From positions 496,001 through 560,000 of the forward strand of contig CATKHW010000283.1 of assembly GCA_949752795.1 (NCBI GenBank): DNA of 64,000 bases, given 5' to 3'. Made by a program: the position numbers and the translations under genes. Position 1 is the first letter of the stretch, and every line of letters starts with the position of its first letter. The notes beneath the pieces are model-generated. The model saw only the letters and a program-made list of their open reading frames with translations, made no database searches and had not been told where the DNA came from. This document shows positions 22,606 through 34,776 of this stretch, in pieces. This stretch comes from Hyperoodon ampullatus. Lineage: Eukaryota > Chordata > Mammalia > Artiodactyla > Ziphiidae.

Positions 22606-24344
22606 GAACCATTTTTATATTTCCTGGGATATTTAAGGTGTACCCAAGTTGAGGTCCTTGTAAGCAGTGCAGCCCTAAATTTTGGGGTGGCTGTGTCTTT
22701 TTGATTTTCAGTTTTCCCAAGGTATATTCCCTAGACTGGAAGTGCCCTTGGCTCTGTAGCTCTGTTGTTTACTTGTTTTAGGGAACACAATGCACTCCTC
22801 CAGAGAGGCAGTTGGCAATTTACATCCCGCCCATCAGCATAACAAGGCTCCCTGTTCTCCAGGGCCTGTCATGCCTTTCTGGTTTTTACACATTTTGTGG
22901 ATGTCCCTTTTGATCGGTGGGAAGTGATACTTCTTTGTAGTGCAGATTTGCATTGCCCGCTTGCTTGCTTGGCCAAAAAGGGCGTATGCGTTTTCTCCTG
23001 AATATATTCAGGAGAAAACGCATACGCCCTTTTTGGCCAAGTGCATCATTGTCGAATTTGTGCCCCTCTTCCTGTGCTTTAAAGGCGATTCCAACGTACC
23101 TCTTGAAATCTGTTTCCTGCTATTCTGCCTCGCTTTCAAGTCCGCCTCGTTGCCTTCCCTCAACAGATTTTTGGACGATAGTTGTCCTTTATTACTCGGC
23201 CAGTTTGTGAATTGCTGTGCCCCTGAGCTCCATTTTTCAACTCGTTTTTGGTGAGCTGACTGCAAGTCCAAAATTTTGGTTCCGGATCTATACTGATTCC
23301 CGGTGGGTGGCTGAGACTTTGGTTAATTCTTCTTCCTGCCGGGAAATTAGAGTGATATGTGCCCGTCCAAATGCCTAACAGCTACTCTCTCATTGGTTCT
23401 CCCTCTTCCCTTTCATCCTCTGCCAAATTGGCAACCTGTGCGTACCAGGAGGTTAAAGGGGCTGTCTCTCCAAGTTGGGAGGTTGATAATAAAGCAGATG
23501 GAAAGTCAAACCGGAGCACCAGGAGAGGGACTATTCGTTGAGTTTTAGAAACCTTTCGTATTCACAGTGTGTCCGTTCTCTAGGATTCCCGTACATGTTA
23601 TATCTGTAGTAATATTCCCTTCAACCTGGAGAGTTGGGACCCATGGAATGTGTGCCATGCATTATTGCTTTAAAGGGTCTGCATTTGCTCACCCAATCTC
23701 ACCAATCCTCTCAGTCCCAAGTGTCCAGCCTTAAGCCACATCCAGCTGTCATTGTAGATAGGGTCATTTCAGGTTTCATCAGAGAACCTGAAGGAATTGT
23801 AAAGAATTTCCCAGTTTTTTTGTTTTATTTTTGAAATTCCTTTTTATAGTGGGTTTGAGCTGATTCTCGCTGCCATATTTATCCCAGTCTAGACACACTT
23901 GATTCCCTTACGGAGACATATCAATACATAGGTTTTAAGATTCTTACTAGTCAGATATATTCCTCTGCGGGAAATATGGGGTTTTGAGTCCCTTTCACTG
24001 AGGAAGGTGTAGGTCTTGTCTATTCCATAGTTGGTTTTTGGAACGGTACCTGTGCTTATATCAAACTCTGGTTTTATGCATCACCCCACCTCTCCTTCCC
24101 CCTTAAGCAGGCATAAGAGTGTTTTCTAAATGTGAGACACTGTTCTCTTTCCTAACTCAGTTCAAGTGTAGCCATGTTTACAGGATCTTCATAAGTGATA
24201 TCTTATGATAAGTTTCTTTTTCTGTGTGACTTATTTCACTTAGAATCATCGTACCTGAATCCACCCATTTTGCTGCTACTGGTCTTATGACATTGATTTC
24301 ATGGCTGAGGGATATTCCATCGTACGTAAGTACCACAATTTTTT
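22606..24344 (+). repeat. Satellite monomer 14 (1,739 bp, alpha)
   Basis: Palindrome at 22968-23041, perfect. Near-copy of unit 4 ten units away, except for the alpha-type 'ctgtgtctttttg' near its start, 'gatcggtggg', and 'tgcgtaccagg'. Confidence 0.97.
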
Positions 24345-26083
24345 GAACCATTTTTATATTTCCTGGGATATTTAAGGTGTACGCAAGTTGAGGTCCTTGT
24401 AAGCAGTGCAGCCCTAAATTTTGGGGTGGCTGTGTCTTTTTGATTTTCAGTTTTCCCAAGGTATATTCCCTAGACTGGAAGTGCCCTTGGCTCTGTAGCT
24501 CTGTTGTTTACTTGTTTTAGGGAACACAATGCACTCCTCCAGAGAGGCAGTTGGCAATTTACATCCCGCCCATCAGCATAACAAGGCTCCCTGTTCTCCA
24601 GGGCCTGTCTTGCCTTTCTGGTTTTTACACATTTTGTGGATGTCCCTTTTGACCGGTGGGAAGTGATACTTCTTTGTAGTGCAGATTTGCATTGCCCGCT
24701 TGCTTGCTTGGCCAAAAAGGGCGTATGCGTTTTCTCCTGAATATATTCAGGAGAAAACGCATACGCCCTTTTTGGCCAAGTGCATCATTGTCGAAGTTGT
24801 GCCCCTCTTTCTGTGCTTTAAAGGCGATTCCAACGTACCTCTTGAAATGTGTTTCCTGCTATTCTGCCTCGCTTTCAAGTCCGCCTCGTTGCCTTCCCTC
24901 AACAGATTTTTGGACGATAGTTGTCCTTTATTACTCGGCCAGTTTGTGAATTGCTGTGCCCCTGAGCTCCATTTTTCAACTCGTTTTTGGTGAGCTGACC
25001 GCAAGTCCAAAATTTTGGTTCCGGATCTATACTGATTCCCGGTGGGTGGCTGAGACTTTGGTTAATTCTTCTTCCTGCCGGGAAATTACAGTGATATGTG
25101 CCCGTCCAAATGCCTAACAGCTACTCTCTCATTGGTTCTCCCTCTTCCTTTTCATCCTCTGCCAAATTGGCAACCTGTGCGAACCAGGAGGTTAAAGGGG
25201 CTGTCTCTCCAAGTTGGGAGGTTGATAATAAAGCAGATGGAAAGTCAAACCGGAGCACCAGGAGAGGGACTATTCGTTGAGTTTTAGAAACCTTTCGTAT
25301 TCACAGTGTGTCCGTTCTCTAGGATTCCCGTACATGTTATATCTGTAGTAATATTCCCTTCAACCTGGAGAGTTGGGACCCATGGAATGTGTGCCATGCA
25401 TTATTGCTTTAAAGGGTCTGCATTTGCTCACCCAATCTCACCAATCCTCTCAGTCCCAAGTGTCCAGCCTTATGCCATATCCAGCTGTCATTGTAGATAG
25501 GGTCATTTCAGGTTTCATCAGAGACTCTGAAGGAATTGTAAAGAATTTCCCAGTTTTTTTGTTTTATTTTTGAAATTCCTTTTTATAGTGGGTTTGAGCT
25601 GATTCTCGCTGCCATATTTATCCCAGTCTAGACACACTTGATTCCCTTACGGAGACATATCAATACATAGGTTTTAAGATTCTTACTAGTCAGATATATT
25701 CCTCTGCGGGAAATATGGGGTTTTGAGTCCCTTTCACTGAGGAAGGTGTAGGTCTTGTCTATTCCATAGTTGGTTTTTGGAACAGTACCTGTGCTTATAT
25801 CAAACTCTGGTTTTATGCATCACCCCACCTCTCCTTCCCCCTTAAGCAGGCATAAGAGTGTTTTCTAAATGTGAGACACTGTTCTCTTTCCTAACTCAGT
25901 TCAAGTTTAGCCATGTTTACAGGATCTTCATAAGTGATATCTTATGATAAGTTTCTTTTTCTGTGTGACTTATTTCACTTAGAATCATCGTACCTGAATC
26001 CACCCATTTTGCTGCTACTGGTCTTATGACATTGATTTCATGGCTGAGGGATATTCCATCGTACGTAAGTACCACAATTTTTT
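24345..26083 (+). repeat. Satellite monomer 15 (1,739 bp, alpha)
   Basis: Palindrome at 24707-24780, perfect. 'gtacgcaag' at its start is shared with unit 5. The GGTACC site near unit 1,440 that I see in the other copies is lost here (cagtacc, 25,783-25,789). Confidence 0.97.
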
Positions 26084-27822
26084 GAACCATTTTTATATTT
26101 CCTGGGATATTTAAGGTGTACCCAAGTTGAGGTCCTTGTAAGCAGTGCAGCCCTAAATATTGGGGTGGCTGTGTCTTTTTGATTTTCAGTTTTCCCAAGG
26201 TATATTCCCTAGACTGGAAGTGCCCTTGGCTCTGTAGCTCTGTTGTTTACTTGTTTTAGGGAACACAATGCACTCCTCCAGAGAGGCAGTTGGCAATTTA
26301 CATCCCGCCCATCAGCATAACAAAGCTCCCTGTTCTCCAGGGCCTGTCTTGCCTTTCTGGTTTTTACACATTTTGTGGATGTCCCTTTTGACCGGTGGGA
26401 AGTGATACTTCTTTGTAGTGCAGATTTGCATTGCCCGCTTGCTTGCTTGGCCAAAAAGGGCGTATGCGTTTTCTCCTGAATATATTCAGGAGAAAACGCA
26501 TACGCCCTTTTTGGCCAAGTGCATCATTGTCGAAGTTGTGCCCCTCTTCCTGTGCTTTAAAGGCGATTCCAACGTACCTCTGGAAATCTGTTTCCTGCTA
26601 TTCTGCCTCGCTTTCAAGTCCGCCTCTTTGCCTTCCCTCAACAGATTTTTGGACGATAGTTGTCCTTTATTACTCGGCCAGTTTGTGAATTGCTGTGCCC
26701 CTGAGCTCCATTTTTCAACTCGTTTTTGGTGAGCTGACCGCAAGTCCAAAATTTTGGTTCAGGATCTATACTGATTCCCGGTGGGTGGCTGAGACTTTGG
26801 TTAATTCTTCTTCCTGCCGGGAAATTACAGTGATATGTGCCCGTCCAAATGCCTAACAGCTACTCTCTCATTGGTTCTCCCTCTTCCCTTTCATCCTCTG
26901 CCAAATTGGCAACCTGTGCGAACCAGGAGGTTAAAGGGGCTGTCTCTCCAAGTTGGGAGGTTGATAATAAAGCAGATGGAAAGTCAAACCGGAGCACCAG
27001 GAGAGGGACTATTCGTTGAGTTTTAGAAACCTTTCGTATTCACAGTGTGTCCATTCTCTAGGATTCCCGTACATGTTATATCTGTAGTAATATTCCCTTC
27101 AACCTGGAGAGTTGGGACCCATGGAATGTGTGCCATGCATTATTGTTTTAAAGGGTCTGCATTTGCTCACCCAATCTCACCAATCCTCTCAGTCCCAAGT
27201 GTCCAGCCTTATGCCACATCCAGCTGTCATTGTAGATAGGGTCATTTCAGGTTTCATCAGAGACCCTGAAGGAATTGTAAAGAATTTCCCAGTTTTTTTG
27301 TTTTATTTTTGAAATTCCTTTTTATAGTGGGTTTGAGCTGATTCTCGCTGCCATATTTATCCCAGTCTAGACACACTTGATTCCCTTACGGAGACATATC
27401 AATACATAGGTTTTAAGATTCTTACTAGTCAGATATATTCCTCTGCGGGAAATATGGGGTTTTGAGTCCCTTTCACTGAGGAAGGTGTAGGTCTTGTCTA
27501 TTCCATAGTTGGTTTTTGGAACGGTACCTGTGCTTATATCAAACTCTGGTTTTATGCATCACCCCACCTCTCCTTCCCCCTTAAGCAGGCATAAGAGTGT
27601 TTTCTAAATGTGAGACACTGTTCTCTTTCCTAACTCAGTTCAAGTGTAGCCATGTTTACAGGATCTTCATAAGTGATATCTTATGATAAGTTTCTTTTTC
27701 TGTGTGACTTATTTCACTTAGAATCATCGTACCTGAATCCACCCATTTTGCTGCTACTGGTCTTATGACATTGATTTCATGGCTGAGGGATATTCCATCG
27801 TACGTAAGTACCACAATTTTTT
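26084..27822 (+). repeat. Satellite monomer 16 (1,739 bp, alpha)
   Basis: Palindrome at 26446-26519, perfect. 'acctctggaaatc' is shared with units 17, 22 and 23. Private: 'aacaaagctcc', 'gcctctttgcc'. Confidence 0.97.
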
Positions 27823-29561
27823 GAACCATTTTTATATTTCCTGGGATATTTAAGGTGTACCCAAGTTGAGGTCCTTGTAAGCAGTGCAGCCCTAAATTTT
27901 GGGGTGGCTGTGTCTTTTTGATTTTCAGTTTTCCCAAGGTATATTCCCTAGACTGGAAGTGCCCTTGGCTCTGTAGCTCTGTTGTTTACTTGTTTTAGGG
28001 AACACAATGCACTCCTCCAGAGAGGCAGTTGGCAATTTACATCCCGCCCATCAGCATAACAAGGCACCCTGTTCTCCAGGGCCTGTCTTGCCTTTCTGGT
28101 TTTTACACATTTTGTGGATGTCCCTTTTGACCAGTGGGAAGTGATACTTCTTTGTAGTGCAGATTTGCATTGCCCGCTTGCTTGCTTGGCCAAAAAGGGC
28201 GTATGCGTTTTCTCCTGAATATATTCGGGAGAAAACGCATACGCCCTTTTTGGCCAAGTGCATCATTGTCGAAGTTGTGCCCCTCTTCCTGTGCTTTAAA
28301 GGCGATTCCAACGTACCTCTGGAAATCTGTTTCCTGCTATTCTGCCACGCTTTCAAGTCCGCCTCGTTGCCTTCCCTCAACAGATTTTTGGACGATAGTT
28401 GTCCTTTATTACTCGGCCAGTTTGTGAATTGCTGTGCCCCTGAGCTCCATTTTTCAACTCGTTTTTGGTGAGCTGACCGCAAGTCCAAAATTTTGGTTCA
28501 GGATCTATACTGATTCCCGGTGGGTGGCTGAGACTTTGGTTAATTCTTCTTCCTGCCGGGAAATTACAGTGATATGTGCCCGTCCAAATGCCTAACAGCT
28601 ACTCTCTCATTGGTTCTCCCTCTTCCCTTTCATCCTCTGCCAAATTGGCAACCTGTGCGAACCAGGGGGTTAAAGGGGCTGTCTCTCCAAGTTGGGAGGT
28701 TGATAATAAAGCAGATGGAAAGTCAAACCGGAGCACCAGGAGAGGGACTATTCGTTGAGTTTTAGAAACCTTTCGTATTCACAGTGTGTCCGTTCTCTAG
28801 GATTCCCGTACATGTTATATCTGTAGTAATATTCCCTTCAACCTGGAGAGTTGGGACCCATGGAATGTGTGCCATGCATTATTGCTTTAAAGGGTCTGCA
28901 TTTGCTCACCCAATCTCACCAATCCTCTCAGTCCCAAGTGTCCAGCCTTATGCCACATCCAGCTGTCATTGTAGATAGAGTCATTTCAGGGTTCATCAGA
29001 GACCCTGAAGGAATTGTAAAGAATTTCCCAGTTTTTTTGTTTTATTTTTGAAATTCCTTTTTATAGTGGGTTTGAGCTGATTCTCACTGCCATATTTATC
29101 CCAGTCTAGACACACTTGATTCCCTTATGGAGACATATCAATACATAGGTTTTAAGATTCTTACTAGTCAGATATATTCCTCTGCGGGAAATATGGGGTT
29201 TTGAGTCCCTTTCACTGAGGAAGGTGTAGGTCTTGCCTATTCCATAGTTGGTTTTTGGAACGGTACCTGTGCTTATATCAAACTCTGGTTTTATGCATCA
29301 CCCCACCTCTCCTTCCCCCTTAAGCAGGCATAAGAGTGTTTTCTAAATGTGAGACACTGTTCTCTTTCCTAACTCAGTTCAAGTGTAGCCATGTTTACAG
29401 GATCTTCATAAGTGATATCTTATGATAAGTTTCTTTTTCTGTGTGACTTATTTCACTTAGAATCATCGTACCTGAATCCACCCATTTTGCTGCTACTGGT
29501 CTTATGACATTGATTTCATGGCTGAGGGATATTCCATCGTACGTAAGTACCACAATTTTTT
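27823..29561 (+). repeat. Satellite monomer 17 (1,739 bp, alpha)
   Basis: Palindrome at 28185-28258 with one mismatch (attcggga), which also removes a minus-strand stop and so creates an accidental 145-codon frame across the centre. Shares 'aaggcaccctg' and 'tgccacgctttc' with unit 6. Confidence 0.97.
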
Positions 29562-31300
29562 GAACCATTTTTATATTTCCTGGGATATTTAAGGTGTACC
29601 CAAGTTGAGGTCCTTGTAAGCAGTGCAGCCCTAAATTTTGGGGTGGCTGTGTCTTTTTGATTTTCAGTTTTCCCAAGGTATATTCCCTAGACTGGAAGTG
29701 CCCTTGGCTCTGTAGCTCTGTTGTTTACTTGTTTTAGGGAACACAATGCACTCCTCCAGAGAGGCAGTTGGCAATTTACATCCCGCCCATCAGCATAACA
29801 AGGCTCCCTGTTCTCCAGGGCCTGTCTTGCCTTTCTGGTTTTTACACATTTTGTGGATGTCCCTTTGGACCGGTGGGAAGTGATACTTCTTTGTAGTGCA
29901 GAATTGCATTGCCCGCTTGCTTGCTTGGCCAAAAAGGGCGTATGCGTTTTCTCCTGAATATATTCAGGAGAAAACGCATACGCCCTTTTTGGCCAAGTGC
30001 ATCATTGTCGAAGTTGTGCCCCTCTTCCTGTGCTTTAAAGGCGATTCCAACGTACCTCTTGAAATCAGTTTCCTGCTATTCTGCCTCGCTTTCAAGTCCA
30101 CCTCGTTGCCTTCCCTCAACAGATTTTTGGACGATAGTTGTCCTTTATTACTCGGCCAGTTTGTGAATTGCTGTGCCCCTGAGCTCCATTTTTCAACTCG
30201 TTTTTGGTGAGCTGACCGCAAGTCCAAAATTTTGGTTCAGGATCTATACTGATTCCCGGTGGGTGGCTGAGACTTTGGTTAATTCTTCTTCCTGCCGGGA
30301 AATTACAGAGATATGTGCCCGTCCAAATGCCTAACAGCTACTCTCTCATTGGATCTCCCTCTTCCCTTTCATCCTCTGCCAAATTGGCAACCTGTGCGAA
30401 CCAGGAGGTTAAAGGGGCTGTCTCTCCAAGTTGGGAGGTTGATAATAAAGCAGATGGAAAGTCAAACCGGAGCACCAGGAGAGGGACTATTCGTTGAGTT
30501 TTAGAAACCTTTCGTATTCACAGTGTGTCCGTTCTCTAGGATTCCCGTACATGTTATATCTGTAGTAATATTCCCTTCAACCTGGAGAGTTGGGACCCAT
30601 GGAATGTTTGCCATGCATTATTGCTTTAAAGGGTCTGCATTTGCTCACCCAATCTCACCAATCCTCTCAGTCCCAAGTGTCCAGCTTTATGCCGCATCCA
30701 GCTGTCATTGTAGATAGGGTCATTTCAGGTTTCATCAGAGACCCTGAAGGAATTGTAAAGAATTTCCCAGTTTTTTTGTTTTATTTTTGAAATTCCTTTT
30801 TATAGTGGGTTTGAGCTGATTCTCACTGCCATATTTATCCCAGTCTAGACACACTTGATTCCCTTATGGAGACATATCAATACATAGGTTTTAAGATTCT
30901 TACTAGTCAGATATATTCCTCTGCGGGAAAGATGGGGTTTTGAGTCCCTTTCACTGAGGAAGGTGTAGGTCTTGTCTATTCCATAGTTGGTTTTTGGAAC
31001 GGTACCTGTGCTTATATCAAACTCTGGTTTTATGCATCACCCCACCTCTCCTTCCCCCTTAAGCAGGCATAAGAGTGTTTTCTAAATGTGAGACACTGTT
31101 CTCTTTCCTAACTCAGTTCAAGTGTAGCCATGTTTACAGGATCTTCATAAGTGATATCTTATGATAAGTTTCTTTTTCTGTGTGACTTATTTCACTTAGA
31201 ATCATCGTACCTGAATCCACCCATTTTGCTGCTACTGGTCTTATGACATTGATTTCATGGCTGAGGGATATTCCATCGTACATAAGTACCACAATTTTTT
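29562..31300 (+). repeat. Satellite monomer 18 (1,739 bp, alpha)
   Basis: Palindrome at 29924-29997, perfect. Shares 'cctttggaccgg', 'gcagaattgc', 'gaaatcagtttcc' and 'cattggatctcc' with the adjacent unit 19, suggesting local duplication. Confidence 0.97.
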
Positions 31301-33039
31301 GAACCATTTTTATATTTCCTGGGATATTTAAGGTGTACCCAAGTTGAGGTCCTTGTAAGCAGTGCAGCCCCAAATTTTGTGGTGGCAGTGTCTTTTTGAT
31401 TTTCAGTTTTCCCAAGGTATATTCCTTAGACTGGAAGTGCCCTTGGCTCTGTAGCTCTGTTGTTTACTTGTTTTAGGGAACACAATGCACTCCTCCTGAG
31501 AGGCAGTTGGCAATTTACATCCCGCCCATCAGCATAACAAGGCTCCCTGTTCTCTAGGGCCTGTCTTGCCTTTCTGGTTTTTACACATTTTGTGGATGTC
31601 CCTTTGGACCGGTGGGAAGTGATACTTCTTTGTAGTGCAGAATTGCATTGCCCGCTTGCTTGCTTGGCCAAAAAGGGCGTATGCGTTTTCTCCTGAATAT
31701 ATTCAGGAGAAAACGCATACGCCCTTTTTGGCCAAGTGCATCATTGTCGAAGTTGTGCGCCTCTTCCTGTGCTTTAAAGGCGATTCCAACGTACCTCTTG
31801 AAATCAGTTTCCTGCTATTCTGCCTGGCTTTCAAGTCCACCTCGTTGCGTTCCCTCAACAGATTTTTGGACGATAGTTGTCCTTTATTACTCGGCCAGTT
31901 TGTGAATTGCTGTGCCCCTGAGCTCCATTTTTCAACTCGTTTTTGGTGAGCTGACCGCAAGTCCAAAATTTTGGTTCAGGATCTATACTGATTCCCGGTG
32001 GGTGGCTGAGACTTTGGTTAATTCTTCTTCCTGCCGGGAAATTACAGAGATATGTGCCCGTCCAAATGCCTAACAGCTACTCTCTCATTGGATCTCCCTT
32101 TTCCCATTCATCCTCTGCCAAATTGGCAACCTGTGCGAACCAGGAGGTTAAAGGGGCTGTCTCTCCAAGTTGGGAGGTTGATAATAAAGCAGATGGAAAG
32201 TCAAACCGGAGCACCAGGAGAGGGACTATTCGTTGAGTTTTAGAAACCTTTCGTATTCACAGTGTGTCCGTTCTCTAGGTTTCCCGTACATGTTATAGCT
32301 GGAGTAATATTCACTTCAACCTGGAGAGTTGGGGCCCATGGAATGGGTGCCAGGCATTTGTGTTTTAAAGGGTCTGCATTTGCAAACACAATCTCACCAA
32401 TCCTCTCAGTCACAAGTGTCCAGCCTTATGCCACATCCAGCTGTCGTTTTAGATAGGGTCATTCCAGGTTTCATCAGGGACCCTGAAGGAATTGTAAAGA
32501 ATTTCCCAGTTTTTTTGTTTTGTTTTTGAAATTCCTTTTTATAGTGGGGTTGAGCTGATTCTCGCTGCCATGTTTATGCCAGTCTAGACACACTTGATTC
32601 CCTTACGGAGACATATCAATACATAGGTTTTAAGATTCTTACTAGTCAGATATATTCCTCTGCGGGAAATATGGGGTTTTGAGTCCCTTTCACTGAGGAA
32701 GGTGTAGGTCTTGTCTATTCCATAGTTGGTTTTTGGAACGGTACCTGTGCTTATATCAAACTCTGGTTTTATGCATCACCCCACCTCTCCTTCCCCCTTA
32801 AGCAGGCATAAGAGTGTTTTCTAAATATGAGACACTGTTCTCTTTCCTAACTCAGTTCAAGTGTAGCCATGTTTATAGGGTCTTCATAAGTGATATCTTA
32901 TGATAAGTTTCTTTTTCTGTGTGACTTATTTCACTTAGAATCATCGTACCTGAATCCACCCATTTTGCTGCTACTCGTCTTATGACATTGATTTCATGGC
33001 TGAGGGATATTCCATCGTACGTAAGTACCACAATTTTTT
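31301..33039 (+). repeat. Satellite monomer 19 (1,739 bp, alpha to gamma switch)
   Basis: Palindrome at 31663-31736, perfect. It is alpha up to 'gataataaag' near 32,190, then from about 32,280 carries 'ggtttcccg', 'tatagctggag' and 'ggggcccatgg', which match unit 23. Private: 'ctcctgagaggc', 'gttgcgttccc'. Confidence 0.97.
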
Positions 33040-34776
33040 GAACCATTTTTATATTTCCTGGGATACTTAAGGTGTATCCAAGTTGAGGTCCTTGTAAGCA
33101 GTGCAGCCCTAAATTTTGGGGTGGCTCTGTCTTATTGATTTTCATTTTTACCAAGGTATATTCCGTAGACTGGAAGTGCCCTTGGCTCTGTAGCTCTGTT
33201 CTTTACTTGTTTTAGGGAACACAATGCACTCCTCCAGAGAGGCAGTTGGCAATTTACATCCCGCCCATCAGCATAACAAGGCTCCCTGTTCTCCAGGGCC
33301 TGTCTTGCCTTTCTGGTTTTTACACATTTTGTGGATGTCCCTTTTGACCGGTGGGAAGTGATACTTCTTTGTAGTGCAGATTTGCATTGCCCGCTTGCTT
33401 GCTTGGCCAAAAAGGGCGTAGGCGTTTTCTCCTGAATATATTCAGGAGAAAACGCGTACGCCCTTTTTGGCCAAGTGCATCATTGTCGAAGTTTTGCCCC
33501 TCTTCCTGTGCTTTAAAGGTAATTCCAACGTACCTCTTGAAATCTGTTTCCTGCTATTCTGCCTCGCTTTCAAGTCCACCTCGTTGCCTTCCCTCAACAG
33601 ATTTTTGGACGATAGTTTTCCTTTATTACTCGGCCAGTTTGAATTGCTGTGCCCCTGAGCTCCATTTTTCAACTCGTTTTTGGTGAGCTGACCGCAAGAC
33701 CAAAATTTTGGTTCAGGAACTATACTGGTTCCCGGTGGGTGGCTGAGACTTTGGTTAATTCTTCTTCCTGCCGGGAAATTACAGTGATATGTGCTCGTCC
33801 AAATGTCTAACAGCTACTCGCTCATTGGTTCTCCCTCTTACCTTTCATCCTCTGCCAAATTGGCATCCTGTGCGAACCAGGAGGTTAAAGGGGCTGTCTC
33901 TCCAAGTTGGGAGGTTGATAGTAAAGCAGATGTAAAGTCAAACCGGAGCACCAGGAGAGGGACTATTCGTTGAGTTTTAGAAACCTTTTGTATTCACAGT
34001 GTGTCCGTTCTCTTGGTTTCCCGTACATGTTATAACTGTAGTAATATTCCCTTCAACCTGGAGAGTTGGGACCCATGGAATGGGTGCCATGCATTATTGC
34101 TTTGAAGGGTCTGCATTTGCTCACCCAATCTCACCAATTCTCTCAGTCACAAGTGTCCAGCCTTATGCCACATCCAGCTGTCGCTGTAGATAGGGTCATT
34201 CCAGATTTCTTCAGAGACCCTGAAGGAATTGTAAAGAATTTCCCAGTTTTTTTGTTTTGTTTTTGAAATTCCTTTTTATAGTGGGGTTGAGCTGATTCTC
34301 GCTGCCATGTTTATGCCAGTCTAGACACACTTGATTCCCTTACGGAGACATATCAATACATAGGTTTTAAGATTCTTACTAGTCAGATATATTCCTCTGC
34401 GGGAAATATGGTGTTTTGAGTCCCTTTCACTGAGGAAGGTGTAGGTGTTGTCTATTCCATAGTTGGTTTTTGGAACGGTACCTGTGCTTATATCAAACTC
34501 TGGTTTTATGCATCACCCCACCTCTCCTTCGCCCTTAAGCAGGCATAAGAGTGTTTTCTAAATATGAGACACTGTTCTCTTTCCTAACTCAGTTCAAGTG
34601 TAGCCATGTTTACAGGATCTTCATAAGTGATATCTTATGATAAGTTTCTTTTTCTGTGTGACTTATTTCACTTAGAATCATCGTACCTGAATCCACCCAT
34701 TTTGCTGCTACTGGTCTTATGACATTGATTTCATGGCTGAGGGATATTCCATCGTACGTAAGTACCACAATTTTTT
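33040..34776 (+). repeat. Satellite monomer 20 (1,737 bp, beta)
   Basis: Palindrome at 33402-33475: both arms changed at the same pair (gtaggcg / cgcgtac), leaving one G-G mismatch. A 2-bp deletion (cagtttgaattgc, near 33,640) explains 1,737 bp. The minus-strand L1 stop is absent (ccgtagac). Confidence 0.97.
33132..33410 (-). pseudogene. L1 ORF2 C-terminal remnant with the usual stop removed (unit 20)
   Basis: In most copies the minus-strand ORF2-like frame ends at a TAG (plus strand ccctagac, unit ~124). Here the base is changed (ccgtagac), and the frame runs on into 'ALPVYGIYLGKNENQ', which corresponds to the 'LLGIYP' stretch of L1 ORF2. This supports the L1 origin and shows that the stop is a later lesion. 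A frameshift still separates it from the downstream frame ending in 'SEISHTEKETYHKISL'. It is not a functional gene. Unit 22 (36608-36901) shows the same change. Confidence 0.75.

Noticed and set aside
28051..28488. 145-codon minus-strand frame in unit 17
   Set aside because: It exists only because one substitution at the palindrome removes a TGA; it joins two otherwise separate frames and occurs in no other copy.
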